From Roseomonas sp. (lineage in GTDB: Bacteria; Pseudomonadota; Alphaproteobacteria; Acetobacterales; Acetobacteraceae), in NCBI GenBank assembly GCA_020249125.1, contig JADCGG010000008.1, positions 1 through 33,022 of the forward strand: 33,022 nt of DNA, written 5' to 3'. The notes under the pieces are model-generated. The model ran no database searches. It was not told the DNA's origin and was given only the letters and a program-made list of their open reading frames with translations. Positions 1-7,978 of the stretch are shown piece after piece. Both the position numbers and the translations under genes were made by a program. Position 1 is the stretch's first letter. Each line of letters opens with the position of its first letter.

Positions 1-494
1 ATGACGCGCTGGTGGGTAAGCTCCGCCCCGATGCGGCGGAACCGGGCGAATTCATCCATGCCGATGGCCGCGCTTTGGGCCAGCATGGCGGGATTTCCGG
101 CTTCACCGTGGGCCAGGGCCGGGGCCTTGGTCAGGCGTCCTGGGATGGCGAGCAAAAGCTTTACGTCGCGGCGGTGGATGCGCCGAAGCGCCGCATTGTG
201 CTGGCCCCGCGTGCCGGCCTTGAACGGCGCGATGCCGAAGCGGCTGAGGTGAATTGGCTGATCCCCCCGCCCCGCACCCCGCTGCGCTGCGCCGTAAAGC
301 TGCGCGCCCGCGAAGTGCCGCGCGCCGCTGAGGTCACCTGGGATGCCTCGGTGGGGATTTTGCGCGTGCTGCTGGATGAACCCGGCGTGATCGCGCCCGG
401 CCAGGCCTGCGTGATGTATGATGGGGACCGCGTATTGGGCGGTGGGTTTTTGCGCGCGCGGCTATCGGTTGACACTGACCGGGCAGCGGCCTAA
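1..494 (+). CDS. mnmA: tRNA-specific 2-thiouridylase MnmA, C-terminal part (5' end outside window)
   Basis: The reading frame is open from the first base (frame 3) and ends at TAA 492-494, so this is the last ~163 residues of a longer protein. The segment around residues 10-40 of the visible part, with PGEFIHADGRALGQH followed by GFTVGQGRGLG, matches the central/C-terminal domain of MnmA, where PG.I.d.dG..lG.H.G....TVGQr.Glg is typical. The C-terminal beta-barrel features (PGQACVMYDGDRVLGGG) are also present. MnmA uses ATP and a persulfide sulfur to make the 2-thio group of U34 in tRNA Lys, Glu and Gln. The N-terminal PP-loop ATPase domain and catalytic cysteines lie outside the window and cannot be checked. 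A tRNA gene follows 16 bases downstream. Confidence 0.9.
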   Translation, partial: DALVGKLRPDAAEPGEFIHADGRALGQHGGISGFTVGQGRGLGQASWDGEQKLYVAAVDAPKRRIVLAPRAGLERRDAEAAEVNWLIPPPRTPLRCAVKLRAREVPRAAEVTWDASVGILRVLLDEPGVIAPGQACVMYDGDRVLGGGFLRARLSVDTDRAAA

Positions 495-510
495 CTGCGC
501 TCCCCTAGTT

Positions 511-587
511 GGCGGCGTAGCTCAGCTGGTTAGAGCACGGCACTCATAATGCCGGGGTCAGCGGTTCAAGTCCGCTCGCCGCTACCA
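511..587 (+). tRNA. tRNA-Met (anticodon CAT), elongator type, CCA encoded
   Basis: A full cloverleaf can be folded by hand. The acceptor stem 511-517 pairs with 577-583 (first pair G-U). There is a D arm with AGCTGGTTA, an anticodon stem CGGCA/TGCCG around loop CTCATAA with anticodon CAT at 545-547, and a T arm AGCGG/CCGCT with loop TTCAAGT. Discriminator A584 is followed by an encoded CCA at 585-587. The first acceptor pair is G-U rather than the C-A mismatch of initiator tRNA, and the anticodon stem lacks the three G-C pairs of an initiator, so elongator Met is favoured. A tRNA-Ile2 read by lysidine-modified CAT cannot be fully excluded from sequence alone. Confidence 0.96.
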
Positions 588-706
588 TCTTTTCCCTCCT
601 GCATGGTCTTGCGCCGCGGACGCGATATTGCCAGCCTTGGCGTGTCGAAATAATTGCTTGGCCCGTTCCAATAGAGCAGTCTGAAGCCATCGCCCCAGGG
701 TATCAA

Positions 707-2026
707 ATGACAAAAAAAGCGCAGATGATCTCGGCTGAAGAAGCGGCGGCTTTGGTAAAGCCTGGCGATTGGCTCGATTTCGGCGCCTGCTTCAGCCAGC
801 CCGATGTTTTTGATCGCGCCCTGGCGGCGCGCAAAGACACGCTCCGCGATGTGCGCATCCGCAATTGCCTGAGCATGAAGCCGCGCGCCTTCCTGGAACA
901 GGACCCGGAAGGGGCGCATTTCGCTTGCTATAACTGGCATTTTTCCGGCTATGACCGGCGCAAGCATGACCAGGGGTTGGTCAATTACCTGCCCTGCCAT
1001 TTGGGTGAAATCCCGGATTATTATCGCCGCTTCCTGCCGCGTACCGATATCGCCGTGTTGCGCGCGGCACCAATGGATGCGGAAGGCTATTTCAATCTTG
1101 GCCCCATCAATGTCTGGCACCCGGCCATTGTCGAAACCGCCAAGACCCTGATCATCGAAACCCTGCCCGATATGCCGCGCGTGGTTGGCACGCATGTGCG
1201 TGTGCATCGCAGCCAGGTGGATTACGTGATCGAAGGTGATGACGTGCCGACGCCGGAATTGCCGAATGGCGAGGCTTCCGATGTGGACCGCGCCGTGGCC
1301 GCCTTGATTGCGGAACAGATCGAAGATGGGTCCTGCCTGCAAGTGGGCATTGGCGGCATGCCCAATGCGGTGACAGCGCTGCTGCAACACGCCCCCGTGC
1401 GCGACCTTGGCATCCATACCGAAATGCTGAATGACGGGCTGGCGGAGCTTTACCTTGCCGGGCGCATCACCGGTGCGCGCAAGGCTTTCGATCAGGGGTT
1501 GGTGACCTACAGCTTCGCCATGGGCAGCCGCCGCCTGTATGACACGCTGCGCGACAACAAGGATTTCATCGCCCGGCCCGTGGATGCGACGAATATGCCC
1601 GACATTATCGCGCGCAATGATCGCGCGGTTGCCATCAACAACACCACGCAGATTGATCTTCAGGGGCAGGCGGCATCTGAATCGGATGGGCATCGCCATA
1701 TCAGCGGCACGGGTGGCCAGGCGCAATTTGTGCGCGGGGCCTATGCGTCCAAGGGCGGCAAAAGCTTCATCTGCCTGGCGTCCACCTATGAACGCAAGGG
1801 CGTGCGCAAAAGCCGGATTGTGCTGAACCTTACCGCCGGCAATGTCGTCACCACCGCGCGGTCTGATCAGATGTATGTTGTCACCGAATACGGCATTGCC
1901 AATCTCAAGGGGCTTGCCGTGGCGGAACGCGCGCGCGCCATTATCGGCTTGGCGCATCCCGATTATCGTGAGGAATTGTCACGACAAGCGCGCGACCATG
2001 GCCTTGTGCCGCGGCATTTTCTTTGA
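707..2026 (+). CDS. Acetyl-CoA hydrolase / acyl-CoA:carboxylate CoA-transferase family protein
   Basis: 439 residues, the usual size for the 4-hydroxybutyrate/butyryl-CoA:acetate CoA-transferase branch of the acetyl-CoA hydrolase family. Visible signatures are GIGGMPN (residues 214-220), HTEML with E239 at the position of the catalytic glutamate that forms the glutamyl-CoA thioester, ISGTGGQ (332-338) with downstream FVRGA, and VTEYG (392-396). Members move CoA between short-chain acyl-CoAs and carboxylates, or hydrolyse acyl-CoA, in the cytoplasm. ATG 707 follows CAGGG about 6 bases upstream. It stands alone downstream of the tRNA and converges on the minus-strand TNT-domain pseudogene. The exact acyl substrate cannot be told from sequence. 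Confidence 0.88.
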   Translation: MTKKAQMISAEEAAALVKPGDWLDFGACFSQPDVFDRALAARKDTLRDVRIRNCLSMKPRAFLEQDPEGAHFACYNWHFSGYDRRKHDQGLVNYLPCHLGEIPDYYRRFLPRTDIAVLRAAPMDAEGYFNLGPINVWHPAIVETAKTLIIETLPDMPRVVGTHVRVHRSQVDYVIEGDDVPTPELPNGEASDVDRAVAALIAEQIEDGSCLQVGIGGMPNAVTALLQHAPVRDLGIHTEMLNDGLAELYLAGRITGARKAFDQGLVTYSFAMGSRRLYDTLRDNKDFIARPVDATNMPDIIARNDRAVAINNTTQIDLQGQAASESDGHRHISGTGGQAQFVRGAYASKGGKSFICLASTYERKGVRKSRIVLNLTAGNVVTTARSDQMYVVTEYGIANLKGLAVAERARAIIGLAHPDYREELSRQARDHGLVPRHFL

Positions 2027-2068
2027 TCGGCGCGCTAACCTGCTCCATGGCGTGATCCATCGCGATTT

Positions 2069-2611
2069 TCAGCCGCAAGGCGCGGCGCGATTGGGCGGCA
2101 ATCTTTCCAAAACGCCCATTTGCACCAATTCCAGCACCGAGGCATCCACCAGGAACTGGATGCCGCCACCTGCTTCCCCAAACCAGGGCGCTATGCGGCC
2201 CGCCAATGCCGGCAAAGGGGCGCGTACCCGTTAGCTGCGATAAGGCGCCGCAGCACATGGGAAGGGCAAAGCCCTGGCCTGGAACTGGGCGCCGAGTGGC
2301 GCCAGATAGTGGCCCTGTTCCTCTCCACCGAAGCGGTCAAGCAGGGTGCCAGGTGGTAGCATCACCACGACCGGCGCTTCATTGAAGCCCTGCCAGAAGC
2401 CGTCCTCGGCCGTCGGGTAGCGGGGGCTGCCATCGGCATTGAGCCATCGCGGGGCCACATCCTGACGCAGCCAGGCTTGCGGCTGCGGCGGCGCCGACAA
2501 TGGCTGCGCGCAAGCCCCCATGGCCAATGCCGCCAGCAGCACCAAGCAGCGTGAAGCCGGGCCGCGCGCCCAGAACGCAGGCTTGGCGCGCGGCGTTACC
2601 CTGCCTTCCAT
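2069..2611 (-). pseudogene. Secreted TNT-domain (NAD glycohydrolase-type) protein split by an in-frame TAA stop
   Basis: ATG 2611 opens a frame with a signal peptide that has a possible lipobox (AMGAC). It then shows the start of a TNT (tuberculosis necrotizing toxin) domain: PTAEDGFWQGF, PPGTLLDRFGGEEQGHYLAPLG, FQARALPFP. The frame stops at TAA (2233-2231) right after APYRS. The same frame continues without any shift as RVRAPLPALAGRIAPWFG, EAGGGIQFLVDASVLELVQMG and ends at TGA 2071-2069. IAPWF followed by GGGIQ is the C-terminal half of the TNT domain and includes the conserved Gln. A Tyr codon is expected at the TAA position (family pattern APYxxYxV), so one base change explains the interruption. 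The ATG abuts the stop of the VOC gene, so the two are probably cotranscribed. It is a nonsense pseudogene, a readthrough case or a sequencing error. Confidence 0.72.
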
Positions 2612-2992
2612 TCACCCGCCGCGATACAGCGCGCAAAGCTTGTTGCCGTATGGATCGCGGACATAGGCAAGATACAGCCGCACCGCGCCGCCTTCGCGCC
2701 AGCCAGGCGGGTCTTCAATGCTGGTGCCGCCATTGGCCACCGCCGCATCGTGGAAGGCCTTCACCTTTTCGGGGCTGTCACAGGCGAAACCAATCGTGCC
2801 GCCATTGGCACCACAGGCGGCTTTGCCATCAATCGGCTTGCTGATGCCAAGCGTGCCCGTTGGCGTGCGGTAAAAACAGCGCCCCTTCGGGTCCATCTTG
2901 CCCTCTGCCACGCCAATCACAGCCAGCGCGGCGTCATAGAATTTCTTGGAAACGGCAACGTCATCCGCGCCGACAAAAATATGAGAGAACAT
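2612..2992 (-). CDS. VOC (glyoxalase/dioxygenase) superfamily protein
   Basis: 126 residues with the paired beta-alpha-beta-beta-beta modules of the vicinal oxygen chelate fold. It opens MFSHIFVGADDVAVSKKFYDAAL and closes with YLAYVRDPYGNKLCALYRG, the typical last strand. It resembles single-domain glyoxalase/bleomycin-resistance-like proteins of unknown substrate. The His of MFSH is a plausible metal ligand; the other metal ligands are not certain by eye. ATG 2992 is preferred over GTG 3007 because AAGGGG lies at good spacing upstream of it. Its stop is directly followed by the ATG of the TNT-domain pseudogene. Confidence 0.85.
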   Translation of the reverse strand: MFSHIFVGADDVAVSKKFYDAALAVIGVAEGKMDPKGRCFYRTPTGTLGISKPIDGKAACGANGGTIGFACDSPEKVKAFHDAAVANGGTSIEDPPGWREGGAVRLYLAYVRDPYGNKLCALYRGG

Positions 2993-3079
2993 CTCCACCC
3001 CTTTCACGTTATGCGCCCGGCAAGGGGCGACACACCATCATCCGTTACCCAGCGCCGATTGCAAGCCGGGCTGATCCCG

Positions 3080-4057
3080 TTATTCGGGCTTCAGCCCCAC
3101 GGCGCGCACCACCGGACCCCATTTCGCCATATCGGCTTCCATCGCCGCACGCATGCCGGCGGGGTCCTTGTGCCAAACCTCGGCCCCTTGGCGGCGAATA
3201 CGCTCGGCCACATCGGTTTCGGTCACGATGCGCCTGATGCCGCCTGAGAGCTTTTCCATCACCGCCGGCGGCAGATTGGGCGGCGCAATGAAACCAAACC
3301 AAAGATACATCTCAAACCCTGGCACGCCGGCTTCGGCAAAGGTGGGCACATCAGGCAAGGCGGGGTCCCGCGCGCTACCGGTCACGGCAAGGGCGCGCAT
3401 CTGGCCGCCGCGAATATGGCCGATGGAATTGGGCACATTGTCAATCAGCATATCAATGCGCCCGGCGATGATTTCCGTGCCGGATGCAGCACCACCGCGA
3501 AACGGCACATGCGTGATGTCCACACCCGTCATGTGCTTCAGCAATTCGCCGGCCAGATGCGGGCTGCTGCCGCTGCCGGAACTGGCGAAGGTCATGCGCC
3601 CCGGCTGAGCGCGCGCGCGTTCCAGAATTTGTTGCAGGCTTGTCAGCCCACTATTCGGGTTCACCACCAGCACATTCATCAAGCGTGCGGCAATGCCAAC
3701 CAGGCTGATTTCCGTGCGCGGATCATAGCCCATATTGGGGTAGACAAAGGGATTGACCGCCAGGATCGGCGTATTGCCGATGCCAATGGTATAGCCATCG
3801 GGCGCTGACCGCGCGACATGGGTGGTGCCGATATTCCCCGCCGCCCCTGGGCGGTTTTCCACGACGCCGGGCTGTCCGAGCACTTCCGGCATCTTATCCG
3901 CAATCCAGCGTCCCAGCATGTCGTTGATCGCGCCCGGCGGGTAAGGCACCACAATGCGAATGGGCCTGCTTGGGAAGGCTTCCTGTGCGCGCAGCGCCGA
4001 CGCGGCCAGCAAGCCTGCGCCACCGGCGCCCATCACGGCGCGACGAGACATGGCCAT
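3080..4057 (-). CDS. Bug-family (tripartite tricarboxylate transporter) periplasmic solute-binding protein
   Basis: 325 residues, the usual size for Bug/TctC proteins. ATG 4057 has AGGAGGA six bases upstream, so the longer frame (to 4090) is rejected. The N-terminus MAMSRRAVMGAGGAGLLAASALRAQ carries a twin-arginine motif and a short hydrophobic stretch, which suggests Tat export. The mature part shows the family pattern: PIRIVVPYPPGAINDMLGRW, VENRPGAAGNIGTTHVAR, APDGYTIG, FASSGSGSSPHLAGELLK, THVPFRGG and a late APPNLPPAVMEKL. These proteins bind small carboxylates and present them to a TctAB membrane pair. No tctA or tctB is in the window. VOC and TNT genes lie downstream on the same strand. 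Confidence 0.92.
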   Translation of the reverse strand: MAMSRRAVMGAGGAGLLAASALRAQEAFPSRPIRIVVPYPPGAINDMLGRWIADKMPEVLGQPGVVENRPGAAGNIGTTHVARSAPDGYTIGIGNTPILAVNPFVYPNMGYDPRTEISLVGIAARLMNVLVVNPNSGLTSLQQILERARAQPGRMTFASSGSGSSPHLAGELLKHMTGVDITHVPFRGGAASGTEIIAGRIDMLIDNVPNSIGHIRGGQMRALAVTGSARDPALPDVPTFAEAGVPGFEMYLWFGFIAPPNLPPAVMEKLSGGIRRIVTETDVAERIRRQGAEVWHKDPAGMRAAMEADMAKWGPVVRAVGLKPE

Positions 4058-4224
4058 GGCTGATCCTCCTGTTTGATTGGGGCGTTGCATGCGCCCTTAT
4101 GGAGGCAGGCTACAGCAGCAAGGCTTCCTGTACCACGGGTGTTATGGGCAGAATTCTCCCGCTAAAGGGATCATGCAGGAACCGAGACGCATAGCCGCGT
4201 GAGTCTTGAGGCCGAATTCGGCTT
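4058..4224. other. Intergenic spacer with short palindrome
   Basis: Gap between the FlaG-like gene (stop at 4225) and the start of the Bug gene, both on the minus strand. It holds the Bug ribosome binding site at its left edge and a 12-bp palindrome GCCGAATTCGGC at 4211-4222 just past the FlaG-like stop. That palindrome lacks a T-run and is not a convincing terminator. No ORF with coding character was seen. Confidence 0.5.
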
Positions 4225-4644
4225 TCAGGCGATTTTGTTCAGGCCGGAGGCGGAATAAGCCTCACTTTCGGGCTGGGCAAAGGGCGGCGTTTCAGGCTCT
4301 GGCGGCAGAGGAATCGCGGGGCGCGCACTGCTCGGGGTTCCTGGAGAGATACCCAGCCCCTTGACGTCGAAAGGTATATCGGCGCCGAAAAGCAAAGAGG
4401 CGCGGTAGGCTTCAATTTCGCGGGGGGTGGGCAAACTCACACTCACTCGGCCGACGGAGTCACGAAATTCGATGACGACCATGCCCAAATCTCGGTCTAT
4501 GCGCATCCTGGGATTGGGCGGCCCGATCTCGGGCGAGGGCTCCGGCGGCGCGGCACCCGCAGGGCGATCGGCACCAGCAGCTCCAGCAAGGGGGCGTAGT
4601 CCGTCCTTGATCTGAGTTTGTGGGGCGTTTAGCTGATTGATCAT
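4225..4644 (-). CDS. FlaG-like small protein (probable)
   Basis: 139 residues. The N-terminus (MINQLNAPQTQIKDGLRPLAG) and the proline-rich C-terminus look disordered. Between them a ~35-residue core reads RMRIDRDLGMVVIEFRD then VGRVSVSLPTPREIEAYR. This has the shape of the FlaG family core (d.dlg..Vv.v.D...Gev...iP.e). FlaG-type proteins affect flagellar filament length, and related proteins sit near flagellar genes, but this one lies about 10 kb from the flagellins here. ATG 4644 was chosen over the TTG at 4680; GGTGA is the only nearby Shine-Dalgarno-like element. The assignment rests on core pattern only. Confidence 0.55.
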   Translation of the reverse strand: MINQLNAPQTQIKDGLRPLAGAAGADRPAGAAPPEPSPEIGPPNPRMRIDRDLGMVVIEFRDSVGRVSVSLPTPREIEAYRASLLFGADIPFDVKGLGISPGTPSSARPAIPLPPEPETPPFAQPESEAYSASGLNKIA

Positions 4645-4749
4645 GGCATTATCACCAAAAGCCTTATGGCAAAAATTCAATACCTAAGTCAAGAAACTTG
4701 TTAAGGGCCCAATTGCAAACCTGACATTTTAATACGAGATCGCCTCGCT

Positions 4750-5145
4750 TTGCGCGCTCGAAGAGCGGGCGAGACACTTATCTCTATCACAGGTTACTCA
4801 GAAAGGCCGCCAATAAAACTGCAATTTCGCGCTCATGGGCGCCCAGTCCCGATCTTTGAGGTCGGGGAGCTGGTGCGCCTGACACGGGCTGAGCCCGGCA
4901 CGGGCCCAGTCGCGCAGGCGGGCGAATGGGGCAAGATCCGGCGTATTTCTGCCAGAGGCGCCTTGGATATAGAACTTGCCGGCTATTCCCGCCCCCGTGG
5001 CGTTGCCCTTTCCATGGTGAGCGACATACCACAGACCAATGTCATCCCCTGTGACCGACGCGGCGTGGCGCTGGAATTGCCGCACGAAGCCCGTTGGCGA
5101 CAGAGTGAGGCCAGCGGGTTCCGCTCCGGCAAGGATCGGGGCTGA
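4750..5145 (+). CDS. Small protein of unknown function
   Basis: Not recognised. The frame runs from TTG 4750 to TGA 5143-5145 (131 residues). The part from about residue 38 looks like a compact domain: FEVGELVRLTRAEPG, then AQAGEWGKIRRIS, then LDIELAGYSRPRGVAL and VIPCDRRGVAL. The C-terminus is charged. No ATG start is available; GTG 4873, preceded by GGGGAG, would give a 91-residue protein beginning just inside this domain. It is divergent from the FlaG-like gene. No signal peptide or membrane segment. Coding character is moderately convincing, but the start is uncertain and no function can be given. Confidence 0.5.
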   Translation: MRARRAGETLISITGYSERPPIKLQFRAHGRPVPIFEVGELVRLTRAEPGTGPVAQAGEWGKIRRISARGALDIELAGYSRPRGVALSMVSDIPQTNVIPCDRRGVALELPHEARWRQSEASGFRSGKDRG

Positions 5146-5169
5146 CGCGACCCAAGGGGCGGCAGGACC

Positions 5170-5197
5170 GGAAACCGGCCCGGCCCTTTTTATTCAC
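5170..5197 (+). terminator. Probable rho-independent terminator
   Basis: Downstream of the small unknown gene, the segment GGACCGGAAACCGGCCC can fold into a GC-rich hairpin (CCGG/CCGG around AAA, extended with one mismatch) followed by TTTTTATT. It lies between convergent genes, just before the stop of the minus-strand aminotransferase. Confidence 0.5.
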
Positions 5198-5204
5198 CAT
5201 TTAT

Positions 5205-6536
5205 TCACCCCGCCATGAGTGGCTTGCGAGAGGCGCAAAATTCTTCCACCGCGGCGATATAGCGCAGCAGTTCCGCCTCACCGACCGGCAGGCTGAGCGC
5301 CACCATGCCGCGCCGCGCGATGTATATCCCGGCCTTCATCATGTCCAGGAAGAAGAGCTCCCGCAGGCCATCTTCCTGAGCACTCGCGGTATAGGGGCGG
5401 AGAATTGGCCCCAGACGGAAATGCGGCTGCACCATGCTGCCAATGCCGGTGAATTGCATGGCGACCTTGTGCTTGGCGCAAATGCCATTCAGCGCATCGC
5501 GCAACCCATCGCCGCGCTTGCGTAGCGCTTCGGCTTCGCTGTCATCGAAAATCTCGCCCATCGCCAAAGCGCCCGCCGACATGGACAGCACATTATTGTT
5601 GAAGGTGCCGGAATGCGTCAGCGCGCCAGGCTTATGCGAATCAAAAACCGACATGACATCCGCGCGCCCGCCAAAGGCACCGAAGGACATGCCGCCCGCG
5701 ATATATTTGCCGAGGGAGACCAGATCAGGCGTGATACCATGCAGCTTTTGCAAGCCGCCAGCCGTGTGACGGCTGGTCATCACCTCATCGAAAATCAGCA
5801 TCGCGCCGACTTCGCGGGTTGCTTCGCGTAGCCCGGCCAGAAAGTCGCGCGTGGCGGGGATGCAGCCGCCGCTGCCCATCATGGGTTCCAGCAAAACCGC
5901 GGCCAGATCAGCGGCGTGTTCGCGGATCAGCGCCAAAGTGCCCGGCAGGTCGTTGTATTCGGCAAGCGTCACCGAAAATGGCGCATTCACCACGCTGCCG
6001 CCAGTGACGAAGCTCATCACCCCGCCGTGATAGCCGCCACGAAAGGCGATGATCTTGCTCCGCCCGGTAAAGGCCCGCGCCGCCGCTACCGCCATCAGAT
6101 TGGCTTCCGTGCCGCTATTGGTGAAGCGCACCAATTCCAAGGCCGGAAAGCGCGCGCATAAAATGGCGGCCAGCTTCGCCTCATTCTCCCCAACCGAAGC
6201 CAGGCTGATGCCGTTCTGGATCACCTGGAACAGCAGCGCCTGAATGCGCGGGTCTGAATGGCCGAAAAGCCCGGCAGTGTATTCGCCACAAAGGTCCAGG
6301 TATTTGTTGCCGTCAATATCTTCCAGATAGCAACCCTGGCCGCTTTTCATCGCGGTCGGGAAGGGTGTGTAGAACAGCGTGGTGCGCGTATTGCCGCCCG
6401 GCATCACTTCACGGGCTTTTTCATGCGCTGTCGCGCTTTTCGGGCGCGCGCGGGAATAATTCTCCCGCGCTTCGGCAAGGGCCGCTTCCAGATCGGAATT
6501 GCGCGGCGCGGCGGATGCATCAAGCGGCGGTGTCAT
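5205..6536 (-). CDS. Class III aminotransferase, glutamate-1-semialdehyde 2,1-aminomutase-like
   Basis: 443 residues, fold type I PLP enzyme. Visible features: VMPGGNTRTTLFYTPFP (residues 45-60, the substrate/entry segment of GSA-aminomutase-like proteins), TNSGTEAN (139-146, phosphate binding), YHGG (169-172), LLEPMMGSGGCIPA (215-228), IFDEVMTSR (248-256, D250 contacts the pyridine N) and SLGKYIAGGMSFGAFGG with K277 as the expected Schiff-base lysine. HemL itself carries similar motifs, but the extra N-terminal 30 residues, the substituted MTSR loop and the non-heme context favour a HemL-like paralogue acting on another amino substrate. GAGGAGT lies about 7 bases before ATG 6536. Divergent from the GST gene. 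Confidence 0.85.
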   Translation of the reverse strand: MTPPLDASAAPRNSDLEAALAEARENYSRARPKSATAHEKAREVMPGGNTRTTLFYTPFPTAMKSGQGCYLEDIDGNKYLDLCGEYTAGLFGHSDPRIQALLFQVIQNGISLASVGENEAKLAAILCARFPALELVRFTNSGTEANLMAVAAARAFTGRSKIIAFRGGYHGGVMSFVTGGSVVNAPFSVTLAEYNDLPGTLALIREHAADLAAVLLEPMMGSGGCIPATRDFLAGLREATREVGAMLIFDEVMTSRHTAGGLQKLHGITPDLVSLGKYIAGGMSFGAFGGRADVMSVFDSHKPGALTHSGTFNNNVLSMSAGALAMGEIFDDSEAEALRKRGDGLRDALNGICAKHKVAMQFTGIGSMVQPHFRLGPILRPYTASAQEDGLRELFFLDMMKAGIYIARRGMVALSLPVGEAELLRYIAAVEEFCASRKPLMAG

Positions 6537-6693
6537 GTGCGTTACTCCTCATCCTTGGCGGGCATTGGTTCTTGCGGGGCCAAAAGCCTCGTTGCCTTCG
6601 ATCGCGCACTTCAACATGTTTCCCGGCGCCATGCACCCCCTTTTGTCCGAGCCTTGCTTTGCACCGGCAGCGGACGGGTGGCATAAGCGCGCC

Positions 6694-7362
6694 GTGCGGA
6701 TTCTCTATCACCTTCCCCTGTCCCCCTATGCGCGCAAGGTGCGCCTTGCGCTTGCGGAAAAGCGCATTCCTTTTGATCTGCGCGTTGAAAGGGTTTGGGA
6801 AAGGCGTGCGGAGTTCCTGGCCATCAACCCCGCATGCACGGTGCCGGTGCTGCAGGAGGAAAACGGCTTTTGCATCATCGATTCCTACGCCATTTGCGAA
6901 TATCTGGATGAAGCCTATCCGGATATGCCGCTGCTTGGGCGTTCACGCAGCGAAAGGGCGGAAATCCGGCGGCTGGTGGCCTGGTTTGATGGGAAATTCC
7001 ATGTTGAGGTCGGGCGGAACCTGCTGTTTGAAAAGCAGATGAAGCCGTTGATGGGCCGCGGCAATCCGGATGCCGGGGCAATTCGTGCCGGCTACGCCAA
7101 TTTGCGCCCGCATCTGGACTATCTGGGTTGGCTTGCGGAAACCCGGCCCTGGCTTGGGGGGAATGCGCTGTCGCTCGCGGATTTGGCCGCGGCGGCGCAT
7201 CTTTCGGCGCTGGATTACCTGGGCGATGTGGATTGGGCGCTGAATGACGCGGCCAAGGATTGGTATGCGCGGGTGAAATCCCGCCCATCCTTCCGGCCCC
7301 TGCTGCAGGACCGGATCAGCGGCCTGATCCCACCTGAACATTATGCCGATTTGGATTTTTAA
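6694..7362 (+). CDS. Glutathione S-transferase family protein
   Basis: 222 residues from GTG 6694; a frame extending to 6499 is open but would overlap the divergent aminotransferase and add a non-family N-terminus. The thioredoxin-like N-terminal domain starts at once with VRILYHLPLSPYARKVRLALAEK (S10 in the usual catalytic region), then INPACTVPVL with cis-Pro 51 and the gamma-glutamyl-binding DSYAICEYLDE (residues 63-73). The all-alpha C-terminal domain contains LSLADLAAAAHL, the N-capping/hydrophobic-staple helix of GSTs. Members conjugate or reduce with glutathione in the cytoplasm. The specific substrate is unknown. Confidence 0.87.
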   Translation: MRILYHLPLSPYARKVRLALAEKRIPFDLRVERVWERRAEFLAINPACTVPVLQEENGFCIIDSYAICEYLDEAYPDMPLLGRSRSERAEIRRLVAWFDGKFHVEVGRNLLFEKQMKPLMGRGNPDAGAIRAGYANLRPHLDYLGWLAETRPWLGGNALSLADLAAAAHLSALDYLGDVDWALNDAAKDWYARVKSRPSFRPLLQDRISGLIPPEHYADLDF

Positions 7363-7428
7363 CGCCTTTCGCTTGAATGTAAGGCTGCTCTAATTTATCT
7401 GATTTGGGGCTGATTCAGGAGTCTCGCC

Positions 7429-7956
7429 ATGAATGCGCAATTCATTCCCGCCCGCGAAGCCGCTGGCCTGATCGTTTCGGGAGACGCGGTGCTGGTAGAT
7501 ATTCGCGAAGCCGATGAACGGGCGCGGAGCCATGTGCCCGGGTCTGTCCATCTGCCGGTGTCTCGGCTGGGGAATGCGGCGCTTGGCATCCCGCCGGGGG
7601 CCACGGTGATTTTTCATTGCCAATCGGGCAGCCGCACGGCGCAGAATGCGGGTGCGCTCGTTTCCGCCGCACCCGGTTGCCGTGTGCTGCTGGTGGAAGG
7701 CGGCATTGGTGCGCTGGCTGCGGCCGGCGTGAAGCTTGTGGAAGACAAGCGCGCACCGCTGCCGATCATGCGGCAGGTACAAATCACCGCGGGCAGCCTG
7801 GTGCTGCTGGGCGCGGTGCTGGGCGCGCTGGTAGACCCGCGCTTTTATGCGCTTTCCGCCTTTGTCGGCGCGGGCCTGATGTTTGCCGGCATCATGGGGC
7901 TTTGCCCCATGGCGAATTTCCTCGCGCTGATGCCGTGGAACAGGCGCACAGCCTAA
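7429..7956 (+). CDS. Rhodanese-domain protein with C-terminal DUF2892 membrane anchor (YgaP-like)
   Basis: 175 residues. The rhodanese domain (1-105) carries the active-site loop CQSGSRT with C64 as the persulfide-forming cysteine, preceded by VLVDIREADERARSHVPGSVHLP. The C-terminal part (about 113-165), IMRQVQITAGSLVLLGAVLGAL followed by a second hydrophobic helix and GLCPMANFLALMPWN, is the DUF2892 two-helix anchor as in E. coli YgaP. It is therefore probably an inner-membrane sulfurtransferase with the catalytic domain in the cytoplasm. AGGAG lies 7 bases before ATG 7429. It converges with the next Bug gene, 22 bases apart. Confidence 0.9.
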   Translation: MNAQFIPAREAAGLIVSGDAVLVDIREADERARSHVPGSVHLPVSRLGNAALGIPPGATVIFHCQSGSRTAQNAGALVSAAPGCRVLLVEGGIGALAAAGVKLVEDKRAPLPIMRQVQITAGSLVLLGAVLGALVDPRFYALSAFVGAGLMFAGIMGLCPMANFLALMPWNRRTA

Positions 7957-7978
7957 GGGGCAGCACGCCTTTATTGCT

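Noticed and set aside
511-587. tRNA gene as a possible integration site for a mobile element
   Set aside because: No integrase, no direct repeat of the tRNA 3' end and no foreign-looking genes were seen downstream.
566-1957. 463-codon open frame on the minus strand opposite the CoA-transferase
   Set aside because: It is the antisense shadow of a clear CoA-transferase with catalytic motifs; its translation is rich in His, Arg and Gly with no family pattern. Long antisense frames are common in high-GC DNA.
5205-6536. Assignment of the aminotransferase as HemL of tetrapyrrole synthesis
   Set aside because: PLP motifs fit, but the longer N-terminus, the altered loop after IFDE and the lack of heme genes nearby favour a HemL-like paralogue.
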